This document shows, one piece after another, positions 39,251-52,390 of a stretch of 64,000 nucleotides of DNA. A model generated the notes under the pieces. That model did not search any database and was not told where the DNA came from. It worked only from the letters and a program-made list of their open reading frames with translations. Numbering within the stretch: position 1 is the stretch's first letter; every line of letters starts with the position of its first letter. This stretch comes from Nosema muscidifuracis (lineage: Eukaryota > Microsporidia > Nosematidae). The stretch is taken from contig JAIOKI010000020.1 in assembly GCA_028335825.1 (NCBI GenBank), positions 248,001 to 312,000 of the forward strand, read 5' to 3'. The position numbers and the translations under genes are program-made.

Positions 39251-40846
39251 CCAAATTGAAGCATAAATACAGACGAAAATATACCGGCAACCTTGTAAAG
39301 CCTCTTTAAAGTCCGAAGAGAAAACTTCACAGTAGTTTGTTTGTCTTATGTGGTGATGGAATGTCTTATCAATTATAGTGAGATGCTCAATGCAGTATTT
39401 GAATGATTAATTAAATATATACTTATACTCGAATTATTTTGGTTAATATTATAAATGTTGTTCCTTTTATTCATTATTGTTTCATAAGTTTGTCGTTTGT
39501 TCATTCCGTTTCTTATTATTTTTTGCCTCTCTTTAAATGTAAATTTTACAATAAATTTATTCAAAGATATAATAAAAATTGGTCATGACACTATTCGTCA
39601 AGACAATAAAAATTAACAAGAAATGTCAAATTTTCAATATATTATGAATTATATCTTTAGTTTTATCGAATACGTAAAACTCTCTCTACTAACACATATT
39701 TGTTTTTTAAAAGTGTATGATTATATCAGTATGCGTCATAATCGTCAGATAAGTTACCATTGTAGAATACAAGTATATTTTGTAATTGCTTTGCATCTAA
39801 AGATAATCTTGTTTATATTTTATTTTTTTTATTAAACTCATAAGCATAACTATCATAGATAATTTTTGTTTGATATAGTTTTGAAGCTACAATAGTAATT
39901 TATATGGTATTAATTTTTTTATAAAATCTACTGTAAATATATTGTACATTGGAAATAAAAAAAAATAAAATTAATGAAAATTTTGAAAAATCTTATTTAT
40001 AAATAAATTAGTCTTATATATTTTTAGTGTCTTGTTATAAAAAGTATAAATGTCTAAACTATTTTTAACCTTTCGTATATGTATAAATAATTTTTTACAA
40101 AATTTAAATTCCTGAATTCTGATTTTTAGTATAGCTAAAGTATAATATAAAGATTTCTTTTTTGAATCCTAAATTTCAATTGACTAAATTCACTTTCTTC
40201 TGTTAATTGTATCGATATTTAAATAGATATTGTTTTTTTCATCACAATATTTTAGTTTCTAGACATTAATTGTAACTTATAATACTCGGTGTTGTTTCAT
40301 GCTTTTGTAGCTTCATCTATAGTGTCTTTTGTTTTAATTAATATAACTTACCAAACATTTATCGAAATTTTTTTAACGTATTTTGAATTATTGATTTTAG
40401 TAATATTAGAATATTTTTCCATTCATAATATTCCACTTTTTTATATATATTAGATATTTAAATTTGTGTCAAAAGTCTCAATAGTCATATTTTTCTTTCA
40501 ATCAAAATAAAAACATTAAAAGCTTTGTAGGTATATATCATTTTTCTTTTGATAATTAGAGAGCTTATAAATCACAAAACTTTTGAGTTTTTGAAATGGA
40601 ATTTATCAAACATGGATTTATTTGAAATATTACAACATTCTTCCTAAGTAACAATTTAATGAATTTACCTAGATTATGTAATTACAAAGTCTATTGCATT
40701 ATATCAATTATATTTTTGAAAGAGTTTAATTATTTTAAATGTAAATTAAAGAATAATATTTTTATATGTAACTATTTTTTCTTTTAGTCGCTAAAAGTTC
40801 TAGTTATATTTTCTTACAAATTTATAGTTTTGTTTTACCCTCCGAA
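39250..40846. other. AT-rich DNA with no identified gene
   Basis: Frames such as 39,373-39,564 (minus) and 39,623-39,835 (plus) overlap each other and show no domain. I see nothing here that I can support. Confidence 0.4.
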
Positions 40847-41110
40847 ATGGAATTCCAAACTATAAAAATATCCCCAAAGTCTTTATTTTCAATTTCTATT
40901 ATAAAATATTATGCAAATAAAAGAGAAAATGATCTTCAAAGACTTGAGAAATATATTAAATTAGTATTTTCTTGAATTAAGGAAAGAATTTTGAAAAATG
41001 AAGTATATGATGAACACACAGGTTTAGTAAATAAAAATTCTATCTTAATGAAAAATATCACAAATATTCAGAATATTTTTCAAAATAAAAAAAAACAAAT
41101 AGTAATTTGA
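40847..41110 (+). pseudogene. Possible decayed short gene, function unknown
   Basis: From the ATG at 40,847 there are 42 open codons, a single TGA at 40,973-40,975, then 44 more open codons in the same frame to a TGA at 41,108-41,110. In DNA this AT-rich, two adjacent open runs of this length in one frame are somewhat unusual. The ATG is preceded by a 'taccctcc' stretch, which could fit the short C-rich motifs reported upstream of microsporidian starts. The peptide ('MEFQTIKISPKSLFSISIIK' at the start) is lysine-rich and not recognised. It may equally be chance. Confidence 0.22.
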
Positions 41111-43650
41111 TTGAGGTGAGTAATTTTTTTTCATATTCTTTTGTAGCTGAACTTTTTAAACAAACTAAATAAATTATTTATTTTTTCATTTTATCAAAAT
41201 AATTGTATTTTATAGTCAAAAATGTCAATATATACAAATTATGTAATATTGTATAATATGATTAATTATTTACTTATCTACACAATTCTATGGTTGTCTA
41301 TATGAAGTATGTTTGATATATCATGTATTTTATTCTAGTATCCAACAGCTTTATGAATTACTTTATAATAAATTGTTTCATTTTAGATACCTCTTTTAAT
41401 TGATCGATATCACCTTATCATTAAAATGAATGTTATTATATATGCCTAACTTGATTTCAGAAAATTGTTGAGTCATTAATGATATCGTATTTTTAAAAAA
41501 AGTATCTAGTAATAAAGTATAAATAAAATAAAAAGCGTTAGAAAGAGCATACTTTAAACATACAAAATACATAATATTAGTTATGCAGAAGAGGAAGCTC
41601 TCATCATATAATAAATGTTAAAAGATATCTATCATAAAAGATTTAAGATCACATTTCATTAATTAACAAAAATGGAAATTTTTAGTTGATAAATCAATTT
41701 AAAAATATCATACTGTATCAGATGGAGTGTATAAGTAAGTCTTATGTTGTAACATTTTTGACCGTAGTAATCTTTTATTGAGTTATTTTTAAAAAACGTC
41801 TTCATTAATTAATCGGTGTCAAAACTATTAATAAATGAAAATTTAAAATACAAAATATAAAATTTGCTGTAAGTTAAATAATATTTTACATGTCGAATTT
41901 GTCAAGATAATGTTTAGAATAATTAAATAAAACATAATAATAAAAATTAACTGATGAATTTAGTAATCTAAAAACTAATGTAGGCTTATGTGTTGACACA
42001 TCTCATGAATTATCTTTTAATACAAATAAAGTTTTATCGCTATATTGAAATTTTAGGATTTTATTAATAAAAATCGATCAACCTTTATTCTTCAAAAGTA
42101 TATAAACTACAATAAAATGCAGAAAACTCATAAAGCATTAAAATTGATTGAAATAACATGTAAACTTGTTATTATTTTGAACCCGAACAGACCAGAACCA
42201 GATTTGATAATACTAATTTACGACGAGTGCTTTATTTGTTTTTGTCTTGTATTGATTTCTTATCATTTCATAAATAACCATTTCATAGTGTATTAGTATT
42301 CTACTGTATTTGCAAACTATAAGGCTCGAAAATAATATATCTATTCCATGTTTAGCGCTTTTGCTTAAATAATTTTGATTCAATTGATCTTTGGGCATAT
42401 CTTCGTGCTTCTGGAGTAATTCTTATATTTGTTATAGTTTTCATTTTTTTTCAAATGTTTTAGTTCCTTTTGTTGTTTATATGATTGTCTAAATTCATTT
42501 TATCTATTTTATGTCTTGAATAATGATTTCAAGATATTTAAAATTTACATATTTTCTAATTATTATTATTTTGGTTCTTTATCTTTAATTAATGATAAAT
42601 TTTGAATTCTGGTTAAGTAACGTGATGTAAATCTAATATAGATCAGGTTATATTTGCATTCTAGTACAAAAGTCGATAGTATAAAATTTGGAAATTTTAC
42701 AACTATAATTCCTTGATTATATTTTATTGTAAATGATTGAGATGTCTAGCCAGTAACTATGTGGCACTTAATTTCTTAACAAAATATTTTGACCATAACG
42801 AAAAACTTTTTAATATTATGTATTGAGTTCATAAAATAAATACATCCTGACTTAGTTAATGAAGTTATTTATCATCCGATTTCTCTGAACATATCTCTTT
42901 GTATTAAATCATATTTGTTCGACCTGCTCTTTTTAACATTAACCAATTATCGAAAGAATTCTAAAAATATCCATAAAACTCATAAAAAAACCACTTTTTA
43001 TGATAGTAACTTCTTATAATGAATGAATAAACTACTTTATTTGGTAATTTATTTAAGTAGGTACTGTATACTACCTATTCAGCTTTTTTAATGTAAATTG
43101 CTGTTTTTATCTCTTTTGGTCTTCTCAAACAGTAAGACTTTTATGATATCCGAAACTTAGTGATGCATAAAAGAATTTGAATTCATAATTTTTTTTCTGT
43201 AGAAAAGTTCTAATTTCAAGAAATCTGAAAATTTATATCTGTAGAAAGCTTTTGCTCAATTAACATAAAAATTAAAAATTAGACTTCAATGTAGCTATTA
43301 TAACTCAAGTATTGCTTTGGTTTATAAGTTAGAGATTATTTATCATTATTTATTCATATCATATCATCTCTAAATTAATAAACTTTACTTATCCTTGCTC
43401 TGAGCTGATTACCATATCATTTTATAATTATTCCATTATTCATTATAATTTAAAATATGTTTGCCTACAACTTTTACTATGCTTCCAAACCTTTTATAAA
43501 TGGCTAACTTTTGTATTTATGTATTTCATTCTTTATCAACATTATGCCACCCATCTTATAGAGCATTGATTTTTCAGCTTTACACTTGTCTACTTATACT
43601 TTAAATCATTATTAATTCGTATAGTTTTTTATTTTAGTTTTATTCCTTTC
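41111..43650. other. AT-rich DNA with no identified gene
   Basis: A 61-codon minus-strand frame at 42,213-42,398 is more polar than most chance frames but matches nothing I know. No RNA gene, repeat array or element motif is visible. Confidence 0.4.
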
Positions 43651-45250
43651 CTCTCTTGATTCTTTGGGTGTTATGTCTATACTGGCAAGCGTACATTATT
43701 TATACTGTTATTATATTTGATGTCAATTTTTGTTCTTGCTTGTTAAGTCTTCCAAAATTGTTCAGTTGAATCTTTCTATCTTACCATTAGATCTATAGTA
43801 ATCAAGAGAAATCATATGTTCAATAATTTTGTTTTTTACATTAATCAATTACTTCACTACTATTATTTTCCTTTGCAGAGTCGCTTAACAGAGTTTTAAT
43901 TTTAGTTCTAAATTAACGATATTCCTAGTTTTTTCATCTTTAAAACTAGCACAAATTCATATTGTCTAGAATAATTTATTGCAGTTATATCATGTTTATA
44001 TTCATATAGTTCTATAAAATCAAAACCGACCTTTTCTTAACCTCATAAAAATTAATAAAGTGTGATTTATTTACCTTTTTAGGATTATATAATTTACATT
44101 ATACACAATTACTTATTTTTTTTACTAAATTTAGGACTACATTAACATTATTAAATTCTTCGCATTTTATTTTTGAGCTTTTGTATATAATTTTATTGGT
44201 AACATTTAAAATATCTTTTTAATTTTAGTCTTAATAACCTTCTCAATTACAGTTATTTCTTCATTTTAGTGCTCATTATGCCGAGAATATCTACATGTGT
44301 ATACTGATATCTATCTTTTTAATCTATTTCGGATTAATACCTAAATAATTTCTACACATCGTTCTATCCGATTCAAATATATTGTACCTCTATCATCTAA
44401 CTTCAGTAAAGCTATGTGTTTAGTAACTGATTTAAATTCTCTTCCTAATAAAAAATATTTCAAATGGTCTATTGCCCATAAACCTTTAGCATTTCTTTCT
44501 GCTAGTCCTCGCTTTCAAGAAGCGAATACAAATGATAGTATTTCTCCATAAAAAGTCTGACACAATAATGCTTTCAATCAGATTTTCAAGTGTCAGTCTT
44601 TAAAATAAAAAAAAATTTAAAGTTTGGTTGTTGCAAAACTGTTTTCCTATAAATATTTTCAAGCAAAATTAAGTACTTTATCTCATTCATTAGACTACCT
44701 AAATTCTATTTTTGCTGATTAAATTAGTATTGATTCTTGAATAGTAGTATGGTTCTTTATTAATTTTCTATAGTAATTGACAATTCCTAAATATCGCTTA
44801 ATTTCATCAAAATTTGTGAGTGTTGGATACTTTTGAATTGATTTATTTTTATATGTACATAAGACTATCAATTTTTCTTGAGTTAATTTCTCGAAAATAA
44901 TTTATTTAACAACATAAATAATTTTCTCTTTGTTAGATGTTATATTTTCCTTAATTCAAGTCATTACCACTTTTCTAGATTCCTAATCATGTTATTTCAA
45001 TATCATCGACATATTCTTCTAAGATATTATCCATGCCTCTTTAAAATATAGATCGTGAGTTCTTGAGTCTCATTAGTATTTTTGTTCATTTATATAGTTT
45101 ATTTTTCTAGTGCTGTCTTATGAAAATCTTTCTCGTTTATTTTGATTCAATTAATTTATGTTAACCACTTATTTATATCAGAATATAAATCCAACATCAT
45201 CTCCTGAATATGGTTAATCTCACTTTCATCTTCATCAAGTCTCATTATTA
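43650..45250 (-). mobile_element. Ty3/gypsy-like LTR retrotransposon fossil (RT, RNase H, integrase)
   Basis: Minus-strand fragments appear in pol order from high to low coordinates. The catalytic RT box 'EEYVDDIE' lies near 45,010-45,035. The RT thumb 'FDEIKRYLGIVNYYRKLIK' lies near 44,750-44,815. RNase H 'GLAERNAKGLWAIDHLKYF' lies near 44,455-44,515. The integrase core end 'SNGKIERFN' lies near 43,765-43,795. The copy is broken several times but is the best-preserved gypsy fossil in the window. Terminal repeats were not identified. Confidence 0.75.
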
Positions 45251-45349
45251 TAATTTATTAAATACAAATTATTTTCACATATTTTTATTAGTTTTGTCTC
45301 ATTTACATGCCTAATTTTTTTTTCTTTCATTCTATTCACCAACTTTTCT

Positions 45350-47600
45350 CTTTTCGCTACTAAGACTCTATCGCCAAGCCCAAAATGGTCTCTTACCTAT
45401 TATTATTTTTTTCAGATTAATCTTCATATTTAGAATTCTCATTGCTATTCGATTTGCCCCATTTCGATACGTTTATTAAATTTGTCTATTCCATTCCTTA
45501 TCTTCCTTCTAATGTATCGACTTTTTGTTTAATTATAGCTTCCTTAATAGTTCTAATTATTCTCTTAATCCTTCTATTACTACTATGACCTTTAACAATA
45601 ACATTTCGATGCATCATCATTCAAACCCATCACTAATAATTTCTTTAGAACTGTCACATATTATTTCTTACGGCATATATTATCCTTAAATCAATATTTT
45701 ATTGTTTCTATAATGCTCTAACTGCTTCTTCTATTTATTATCGTACAATACACATATCTTGTATAAAAATCTATTTCCATAAGAACATAGTATTTCTATA
45801 ACACCTATTCTCATTTTCCCCTAATGAAATAATTCGTATAAATTAAACACTACTTATGTTCTTTCTATTATTAAATCGTGAATTAACATTCCCGAATTAC
45901 CTTACTTATGTTCTCTTTTATACCTATTTAATATCATTTACTCCCCAACTCATAAAAGTATCTTTTATTTCCCTATGATTCAATATTATGTTTTTATATA
46001 AAATCAATTTATCTCTCATTAGACATCTGAAACTATTGCTGTTTTTCAGATAAATATTTTCTTATTTCTTCACCATCTGCATCCTTGATGTGTTTAAATT
46101 CTTAACCTAAAATCCGTTTCCTTGTAACTTCATTTCTTCACCCTTCCCATATTTTACATAAAAATTAAATTCCTGAATTTTCTCTATCCAGCGATTAATC
46201 ATATTATTATTAAATAATATTTTGATCTTATTACATAACGTTTTATGATATGCTTGTAATTCAAATTTTCTAACCCCAATACGTATTAAAACTTCATTAT
46301 TCCCCAAACATTGCCAACATTTCTTTTTCTCAAATACTACATGTTCTCTCTGCACGTGTTAACTTTTACAAGCTCACTGAAACAGCTCACATTTTTCTTG
46401 TTTAAATAATAGAGATAAATTTCCAGTATCCGAAGCATCAATTCCCTATCTAAATTCTTTTACATAATTTAATATCTTTTAACGCATTAAACTTGTCTTC
46501 TATCTCTTCACTTCATATTCATTTATTCTCTTTTTTCAGATCTCTGGTAAAAATTGTATAATTATCTATAAATTCCCTAAAGCATCTTGTAAATCCCGAA
46601 AAAAGTATCTCACTTATATTTTCTGGTCTTTTGTATATAACCATCTCATTTTGCTCAATTCTGGAAGCCTTTCTACTTTCTTCATTTATATTAGTTTCTA
46701 TTTTTTACTTTATCTTTTTTGTATTTTTATACATTTTTACTATTAACATTATCATATATATTTTTAAATTTACACAACACTTCCGCTAACAATTTATTGT
46801 GATCTATAATAACTTTTAAGCGTATGACAATGACACCCATATAAAATTATATTTATCGTCATCAGTATAATCTGAAGAGCGTTTTTGTACTCCATGATTA
46901 TGCTTTTCCAACCATAAACATTATCATCAAAGTTTTAAATTTATTTACTCTTCAATTTCAATATGATAAAAGCATCATTTATATCAATTACCATTATAAC
47001 TCTCTGTTTCTCGTATAATATTGTCAATTCTTAGTTCTCATATGAATCTTTTCTCATCAAGCCATTCAATCCCATCAAATTACTACAATTTTTACATCAT
47101 CGCTAGATTTATCCACTATTTACTAAATCCTTCAAACACACAATAGTTTTTTTCTTCAGACTCTGAGGTACAACTTGATCTTTCAAAACTATTCTTTTTC
47201 TTTTTTAGTTTCTATTATACACTTTTCATCTATAAAGTTTTTTATATTCTCACTCTGTTTCATTTCACAACCTTATGGAAACTTTTCTACTATTCATTCT
47301 ATACTTCTTTTGTTTTTTACCCTTTTAGGTTTATGTTCCTTTCACTACAAAAATAGTTAAAATTTCTGTTTCTATTATTTCTCTGATTTTTATCAGTGAT
47401 GTATATACGTTGGAAACACATCCTATCTATGTGTTCCACTTTCCCGCATACGAAACAATCTCTATTATTATAATAGGTTCTATTTCAAAATCCTATATTA
47501 GTTGTTATTCTCCACCATCTCTTCAAAAAATCTCTCTGCATTAACATCAGTTTCCTCTTCATCTCTGAAATGCTTCTCTTATTTCTTAATAAAATCATCC
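45350..47600 (-). mobile_element. Ty3/gypsy-like LTR retrotransposon fossil (nucleocapsid, RT, RNase H, integrase start)
   Basis: Minus-strand pieces from high to low coordinates begin with a nucleocapsid zinc knuckle, 'CFVCGKVEHIDRMC' (CX2CX4HX4C), near 47,415-47,460. A worn RT region follows at about 46.5-47.1 kb. An RNase H piece at 46,107-46,355 has 'FELQAYHKTL' and 'NRWIEKIQEFNFYVKYGKGE'. An integrase zinc-region candidate lies near 45,540-45,610. It is stacked head-to-tail upstream of the fossil at 43.65-45.25 kb, in the same orientation. It is broken many times, and no terminal repeats were found. Confidence 0.7.
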
Positions 47601-49430
47601 AATCATTTACTTTTACCAGGTCTTTACCTATAATTAATCCAACCTGTCCGACTGTTACAATTTCTATTCCTTCTTGCTCGTACTCTTCTAGTTTTTAATA
47701 ACATTTTATTAGCCGCTTGTCACCATGCTTTCCTTTGTGCTAGCCATATTAAGCATTTATTTATATATGTTTATAAATTATTTTATCGGTATTTTGCAAT
47801 GTATATTTACCAAGGACTGCAAGTTTGTTAAGTCTAATTAAATTTATGATTAGACTACAATATTATCTGGCTTTAAAACTGGTCTTGCATTATTCAACTA
47901 TGATGAAGTACTTTGTCTTATTATCTATTGCTTTTTGAGTAACGCTTTGTCTATTATTCTACTATACTTTCATAAGTTTTTACTGCTTATCTACTCTCAT
48001 GTTCCTTCTAATGTTTCTAACTTACATTCACATCCTTGAGTTCATATTTCTTTGTTTTTTTGATAGTTCCTCTATTGACACTTCAACTGTATCTGATATG
48101 TTCATTAGGGAAGTGACTGGTTATACTTTTATTATTCATTTTGTCCTCGTATATCCGTAGTTTGTTAATTTCTTTTTTGTGCTCTCTTGTTTTAAAAAAA
48201 CAAAATATATAAAAAAATATTAAATTATTCAAGTTCTGACAGTATCAATCGCTTTTTCTTCATTTAATTTACATGAGCGATCTTTTCCTATAATATTAGA
48301 TATTTCATCTTTTAGGTAAAATGTAAAAATTTTCATCCTTTTTTTAGACCTTCTATAGTTATGAATTTTTTGTTTAGAAAATATCTCTTTATTTGATTTG
48401 TCAAAGTTTGAATCTATCCATTGACAATAACCTCGCCAATTTTTTAGAAATATAGTTTTCTCTAGCATTTGTATAAGATAACACCGACAATTTTTTATAA
48501 TTAATATAAATACTGTCGAATTTAAAATATTTATAGAACCATTTATTCTGCCTTCATCTCTGAATTCATTCTATCATCAAAAAGTAAATATTGTATTTGT
48601 AGAACCAATCGTTGTGCCCGATCACAAGAGGATACATAATTGGTTATCTTTCGATGAAGCATGATGATTTACGTTATTCTTATATTAATAGTTAATCCAA
48701 CAATATAATATTTTTATTTAGCAAATCTTCATTTTCTATCAAATTTATTTTTCATTCTTCTTATATTACTTTTTTTGTATCTTTTCTTTATAATTTTACC
48801 TTGAATTTTTTCTTATTATTTTTATCTCCATTCTTTTTGTTGCTATATATAGAAAGTTTAATCTATGATGTATTTTTTACTAATATCATTTTCGCAACCT
48901 CGAGAATCATGTCTTTCTTTTAGTTTTAATTGTTTTACATATCGCTTAATATACTCAAAAACTCAAGAGTCGATTCTGTTTTCTTTTGTTTTTGTTCTAA
49001 AAATCATTTAGTGTGATTGATTTTTGGATCCTTCCTTTGACAAGATTCATTACTGATGTCTTCCAATTATTTGTTCTTAAATTTCAAATCATACTTTCTT
49101 CTTATCAATTCCTTTACAAGATTCTGAATAAATATTTTATCCAATCTTGATAACATTTCTTTAAATTATCCTTATCATTGATTTCAATATTCTCCACCAT
49201 GTTATGATTTATAAGTTATTAATTTAACAAGTATATTTTTATTATATACAGTGTATAATGAGGGATGTGGTAAATTCAATAAAAGTCCTCTTTACTTTGA
49301 TTGTTCTAAAGTTAATTTGAATACATCATTAAGGTCTGTATCAATAAAAAAGATGGTATTCTTATAATCAAAATAAGGAAGCTATATCATGTTTTAGTAG
49401 TAAATTAGCAAAGTTTTTGCAAAAGTTCAA
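47600..49430. other. AT-rich DNA, unassigned
   Basis: Part of the left end may be the Gag region of the preceding fossil. The middle holds the unassigned frame at 48,229-48,468. Elsewhere I see nothing. Confidence 0.35.
48229..48468 (-). CDS. Unassigned 79-codon open frame
   Basis: The frame begins 'MLEKTIFLKNWRGYCQWIDS' and is polar and lysine-rich, unlike the Phe/Leu-rich chance frames around it. No domain is recognised. It could be a remnant of a transposon or retroelement polyprotein. Nothing in its surroundings suggests an expressed gene. Confidence 0.2.
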   Translation of the reverse strand: MLEKTIFLKNWRGYCQWIDSNFDKSNKEIFSKQKIHNYRRSKKRMKIFTFYLKDEISNIIGKDRSCKLNEEKAIDTVRT

Positions 49431-51760
49431 CATGATTGCTAAAAAGATTTTACAAATATTCCAAATGATAGTTTTGTGGGTATAAAACCAGAAAAATCTA
49501 TGCCAAAAAATGACAATACTGTGATTAAGATTTTTAATGATCTAAATGTAATGAAAGATAAACCAACAGAATTCAATAAAATTGTTAATGAACACTTCAG
49601 TGGAATTATGAATATTACATGCAAATTTTGCTCAGCTATACACTTGGAATATGAATTTAATATGCAAAGTGTGTTTAAAATTGCTACTATTTTGGTAAAG
49701 TAGAGTTACAAAAACATCGAATTAATATCATAATATAAAGAACTCTTCAACAATAAAATATTAGGTCAAATTTATGATCTTATAATAGTGCATTATCATT
49801 TGACTCTCTTTGAGCACAAATAGAAAATATAAATAATGGTTCATATTGATTGAAAATTTAAGGACAAGTATATCACAATACATATAATTTTAATAATACA
49901 AATGAAAACACCACTAAGAGATACTCTAATTTATATGTTATAAAAACTAATGAAGTATATTAAATCAGAGAAAATAATAATGCAAATGCAAACTGTGATT
50001 TTACAGTAATATCTAAACTCAACAGAGTATTAATAATATTTATGCATAAGAATACTACGATATGTCAGAAGTCTAAAGACAATAAAAAAGTAATGGTATA
50101 TTTTAAGGAGATATTTGGAAATATATCAGATAATGTATACACGATGTAATTAAAAAAATACGATTATCTCATGTTTATAGGCTATTTATATAGAAAATAA
50201 AATCAATACTGAAGATAGAGTAGTCAAGATTATATATGCAGAAATACAAAAGATAATTGAAGACTGGGATTTACATAATTTTGTAATAAAGCATATGATA
50301 CATGAATCATGTATGTAAAATAGAATATACATATAAGAATTTAATTATAGCATAAAAATAGCAATAGATATCAAATATACAAAAGAATAGAAGGAGAATG
50401 GTATACATATAAAAAATACTTCTATCAATGACATACAGGTTTTTCCTTAAAACAAATACTTGCTTAAAAGATATAACTGCTACATAAAATCTGTTAAACC
50501 ATATACAAGGACTAAGATTGTGCTAATCTTAGAATGACCGTTATAATAATGAGATTGATTAATTCATAGATACAAAGCGTGTAGGCGACCAGAAATTATG
50601 TGGAAATTGTTGAGATTCATTTGCACAACAAATCACACAAAGTCATAAGATTACCAATATAACAAATGATAATATACGAAAAGAGTGCTAAAGATAACAA
50701 TCATTAAATAAGATCAACAAGGATACATAGCTCTTGGCATACTTTGAGTTGAAAGAAGAATAATTGAATCTAAACAATATTATTACTCACAAATACTCTT
50801 AGACTATAATTAACAAATGATACATGGCATAAAAAACAAAGAGTCAAGGGTAAGTTAATAACAATATTGTATGCTGTAAGTTCAGCTTAAAAAAGATACC
50901 ACCTTCGCATATTACTTCTTAATGTAAAACATACAATAACATTTGTAGAGGCTGCATACACTAGATGATTATTTTTATATGACAAAGAATGCGTTAATGT
51001 CATAGAAGAAGCTACAATTATACAATCTCCTACAAGCACTAGACAATTACTCAGCTTCATATGCATATATAATAGATCACACAATATAATGAGTTATACA
51101 ACAAAATACATACAGGAAATTAAACATCTAATTTGCTTCAAGAACTCAATGCATACTTTACATCACATGGACTAACACTTTCTACTTTTAGCTTCCTGAA
51201 TTTACTCACTTCGGAAATTTATATGAGTTACTAGAAATAATTAATGCGTAAGATCTTAACAAAGACATAAGTAATTTAAGTATTGAACAAAAGAATACAT
51301 CTAATAATGTCATACAATCATTAAATATCAAATAAAATCTCATGTTTATAGATGAACATCCGGAAAACGTTCTTCTACAAAGTTTGAAAAAGATGTATGA
51401 AAAGCTTAGGTAATAAAACAATATTAATGGAAACTACAGGCTTCGAATCAGATTTATTGAATAATTCTACTACAGTACTCAGTAAATTTAAATTAACGAT
51501 TTCATTAAATGATGACTTCGTATCAAGAATTAAATAAGTTTCATATAAAGCAAACAAGTTAATATAAGCATCTCTTATATAAAATGATGAAGTAATAATG
51601 ATGTCTAAATATGCTATTGACAACGTCTTAGATGTTTATGTAACATCAATAATGTTTTGGAAGAAAACTATATTACTTAAAGAAGACTTCTGAGAAAAAA
51701 CAAATGTAATTATCTTAAGTACAAGGAATGAACTAGGAATTAGCAATCAAATGTTATTTC
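49430..51760 (+). mobile_element. Helitron remnant (Helitron-like N-terminal region and Pif1-like helicase)
   Basis: The plus strand keeps the Helitron protein order. An open piece at 49,476-49,703 ends in 'FSGIMNITCKFCSAIHLEYE', matching the CxxC block at the start of the Helitron-like N-terminal domain. Near 49,855-50,000 lie 'GQVYHNTYNFN' and 'YSNLYVIKTNEVY', matching the 'G..YH......P......FAQLYF.D' region. Near 51,120-51,400 comes the helicase start: 'NAYFTSHGLTLSTFSFPEF', 'LSIEQKNTSNNVIQ', and a ruined Walker A ('FIDEHPENVLLQSLKKMYE', where GPAGTGKT is expected). 'NDEVIMMSKYAIDNV' at about 51,580-51,625 is the Walker B/DEA region, and 'KTILLKEDF' lies near 51,665-51,690. It is interrupted by numerous stops and one lost middle section, so it is dead. 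Confidence 0.72.
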
Positions 51761-52200
51761 TTATGGAAAATATCAAAACAAAAGGTTATTACAGTTAGAT
51801 AAAAAACAAATACATAACAAAATTATATTTAATACAATGAAGAATTATATATGACAAAGTAATAATAGAAAATCGTAATAAGCATGATTAATGATAAATT
51901 ATACAAAAGCATCAATACAATAATATCTTATGATCACATAGACAAACAACAGGTATGCCTCAACATTTATTAAACTTAAAGATTGATACAGTAGTAGTCT
52001 TAATCAAAGTAATGAAACAAGAATGACTATTAGTAAGATAAAAACAATATATATAAAGTAATGTAGTTACTATACCAAGTCAAACTATCCCATCTACATC
52101 ACAAAGAAATAAATCTAATATATTATAACCAAAGAATAAATATACACAGTGAATGTTGTATACATACTTCATCAATACAATATTTTACATCTTCAATGAA
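51760..52200. other. AT-rich spacer upstream of the rDNA
   Basis: No gene is seen. It may contain the 3' end of the Helitron, but no terminal hairpin plus CTRR end could be assigned with confidence. Confidence 0.35.
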
Positions 52201-52390
52201 CAAAACCCATCACAAACCAAACCATCGTTACGGTCTCACATTACTGTTCACACAAGTAATCACCACGATCACTTCAACAACCAACGTCCCAGCACGTTCA
52301 CAGGATGGTCACCATTCTCAATCCTTAACTGGACACTCCAATCAACTTCCCGTTGTTCAACACAACCACCAGATTGTAACTCTTTTTATA
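52201..52390 (+). promoter_or_regulatory. C-rich, G-poor block in the rDNA upstream spacer
   Basis: By hand count, 52,201-52,380 has 62 C and 19 G, about 45% GC, against roughly 20-25% in the flanks. This strand asymmetry explains the two overlapping plus-strand open frames here (52,153-52,410 and 52,196-52,489), neither of which has a recognisable domain. Its position, 250-440 bp before the SSU start, fits an rDNA promoter/spacer element. That function is inference only. Confidence 0.35.

Noticed and set aside
1-52000. CRISPR arrays, tRNA genes and group I/II introns
   Set aside because: I looked for regularly spaced short repeats, cloverleaf patterns with 'GGTTCGA'-like arms, and intron cores, and saw none I could support. 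The only regular array is the 67-68 bp tandem repeat without spacers.
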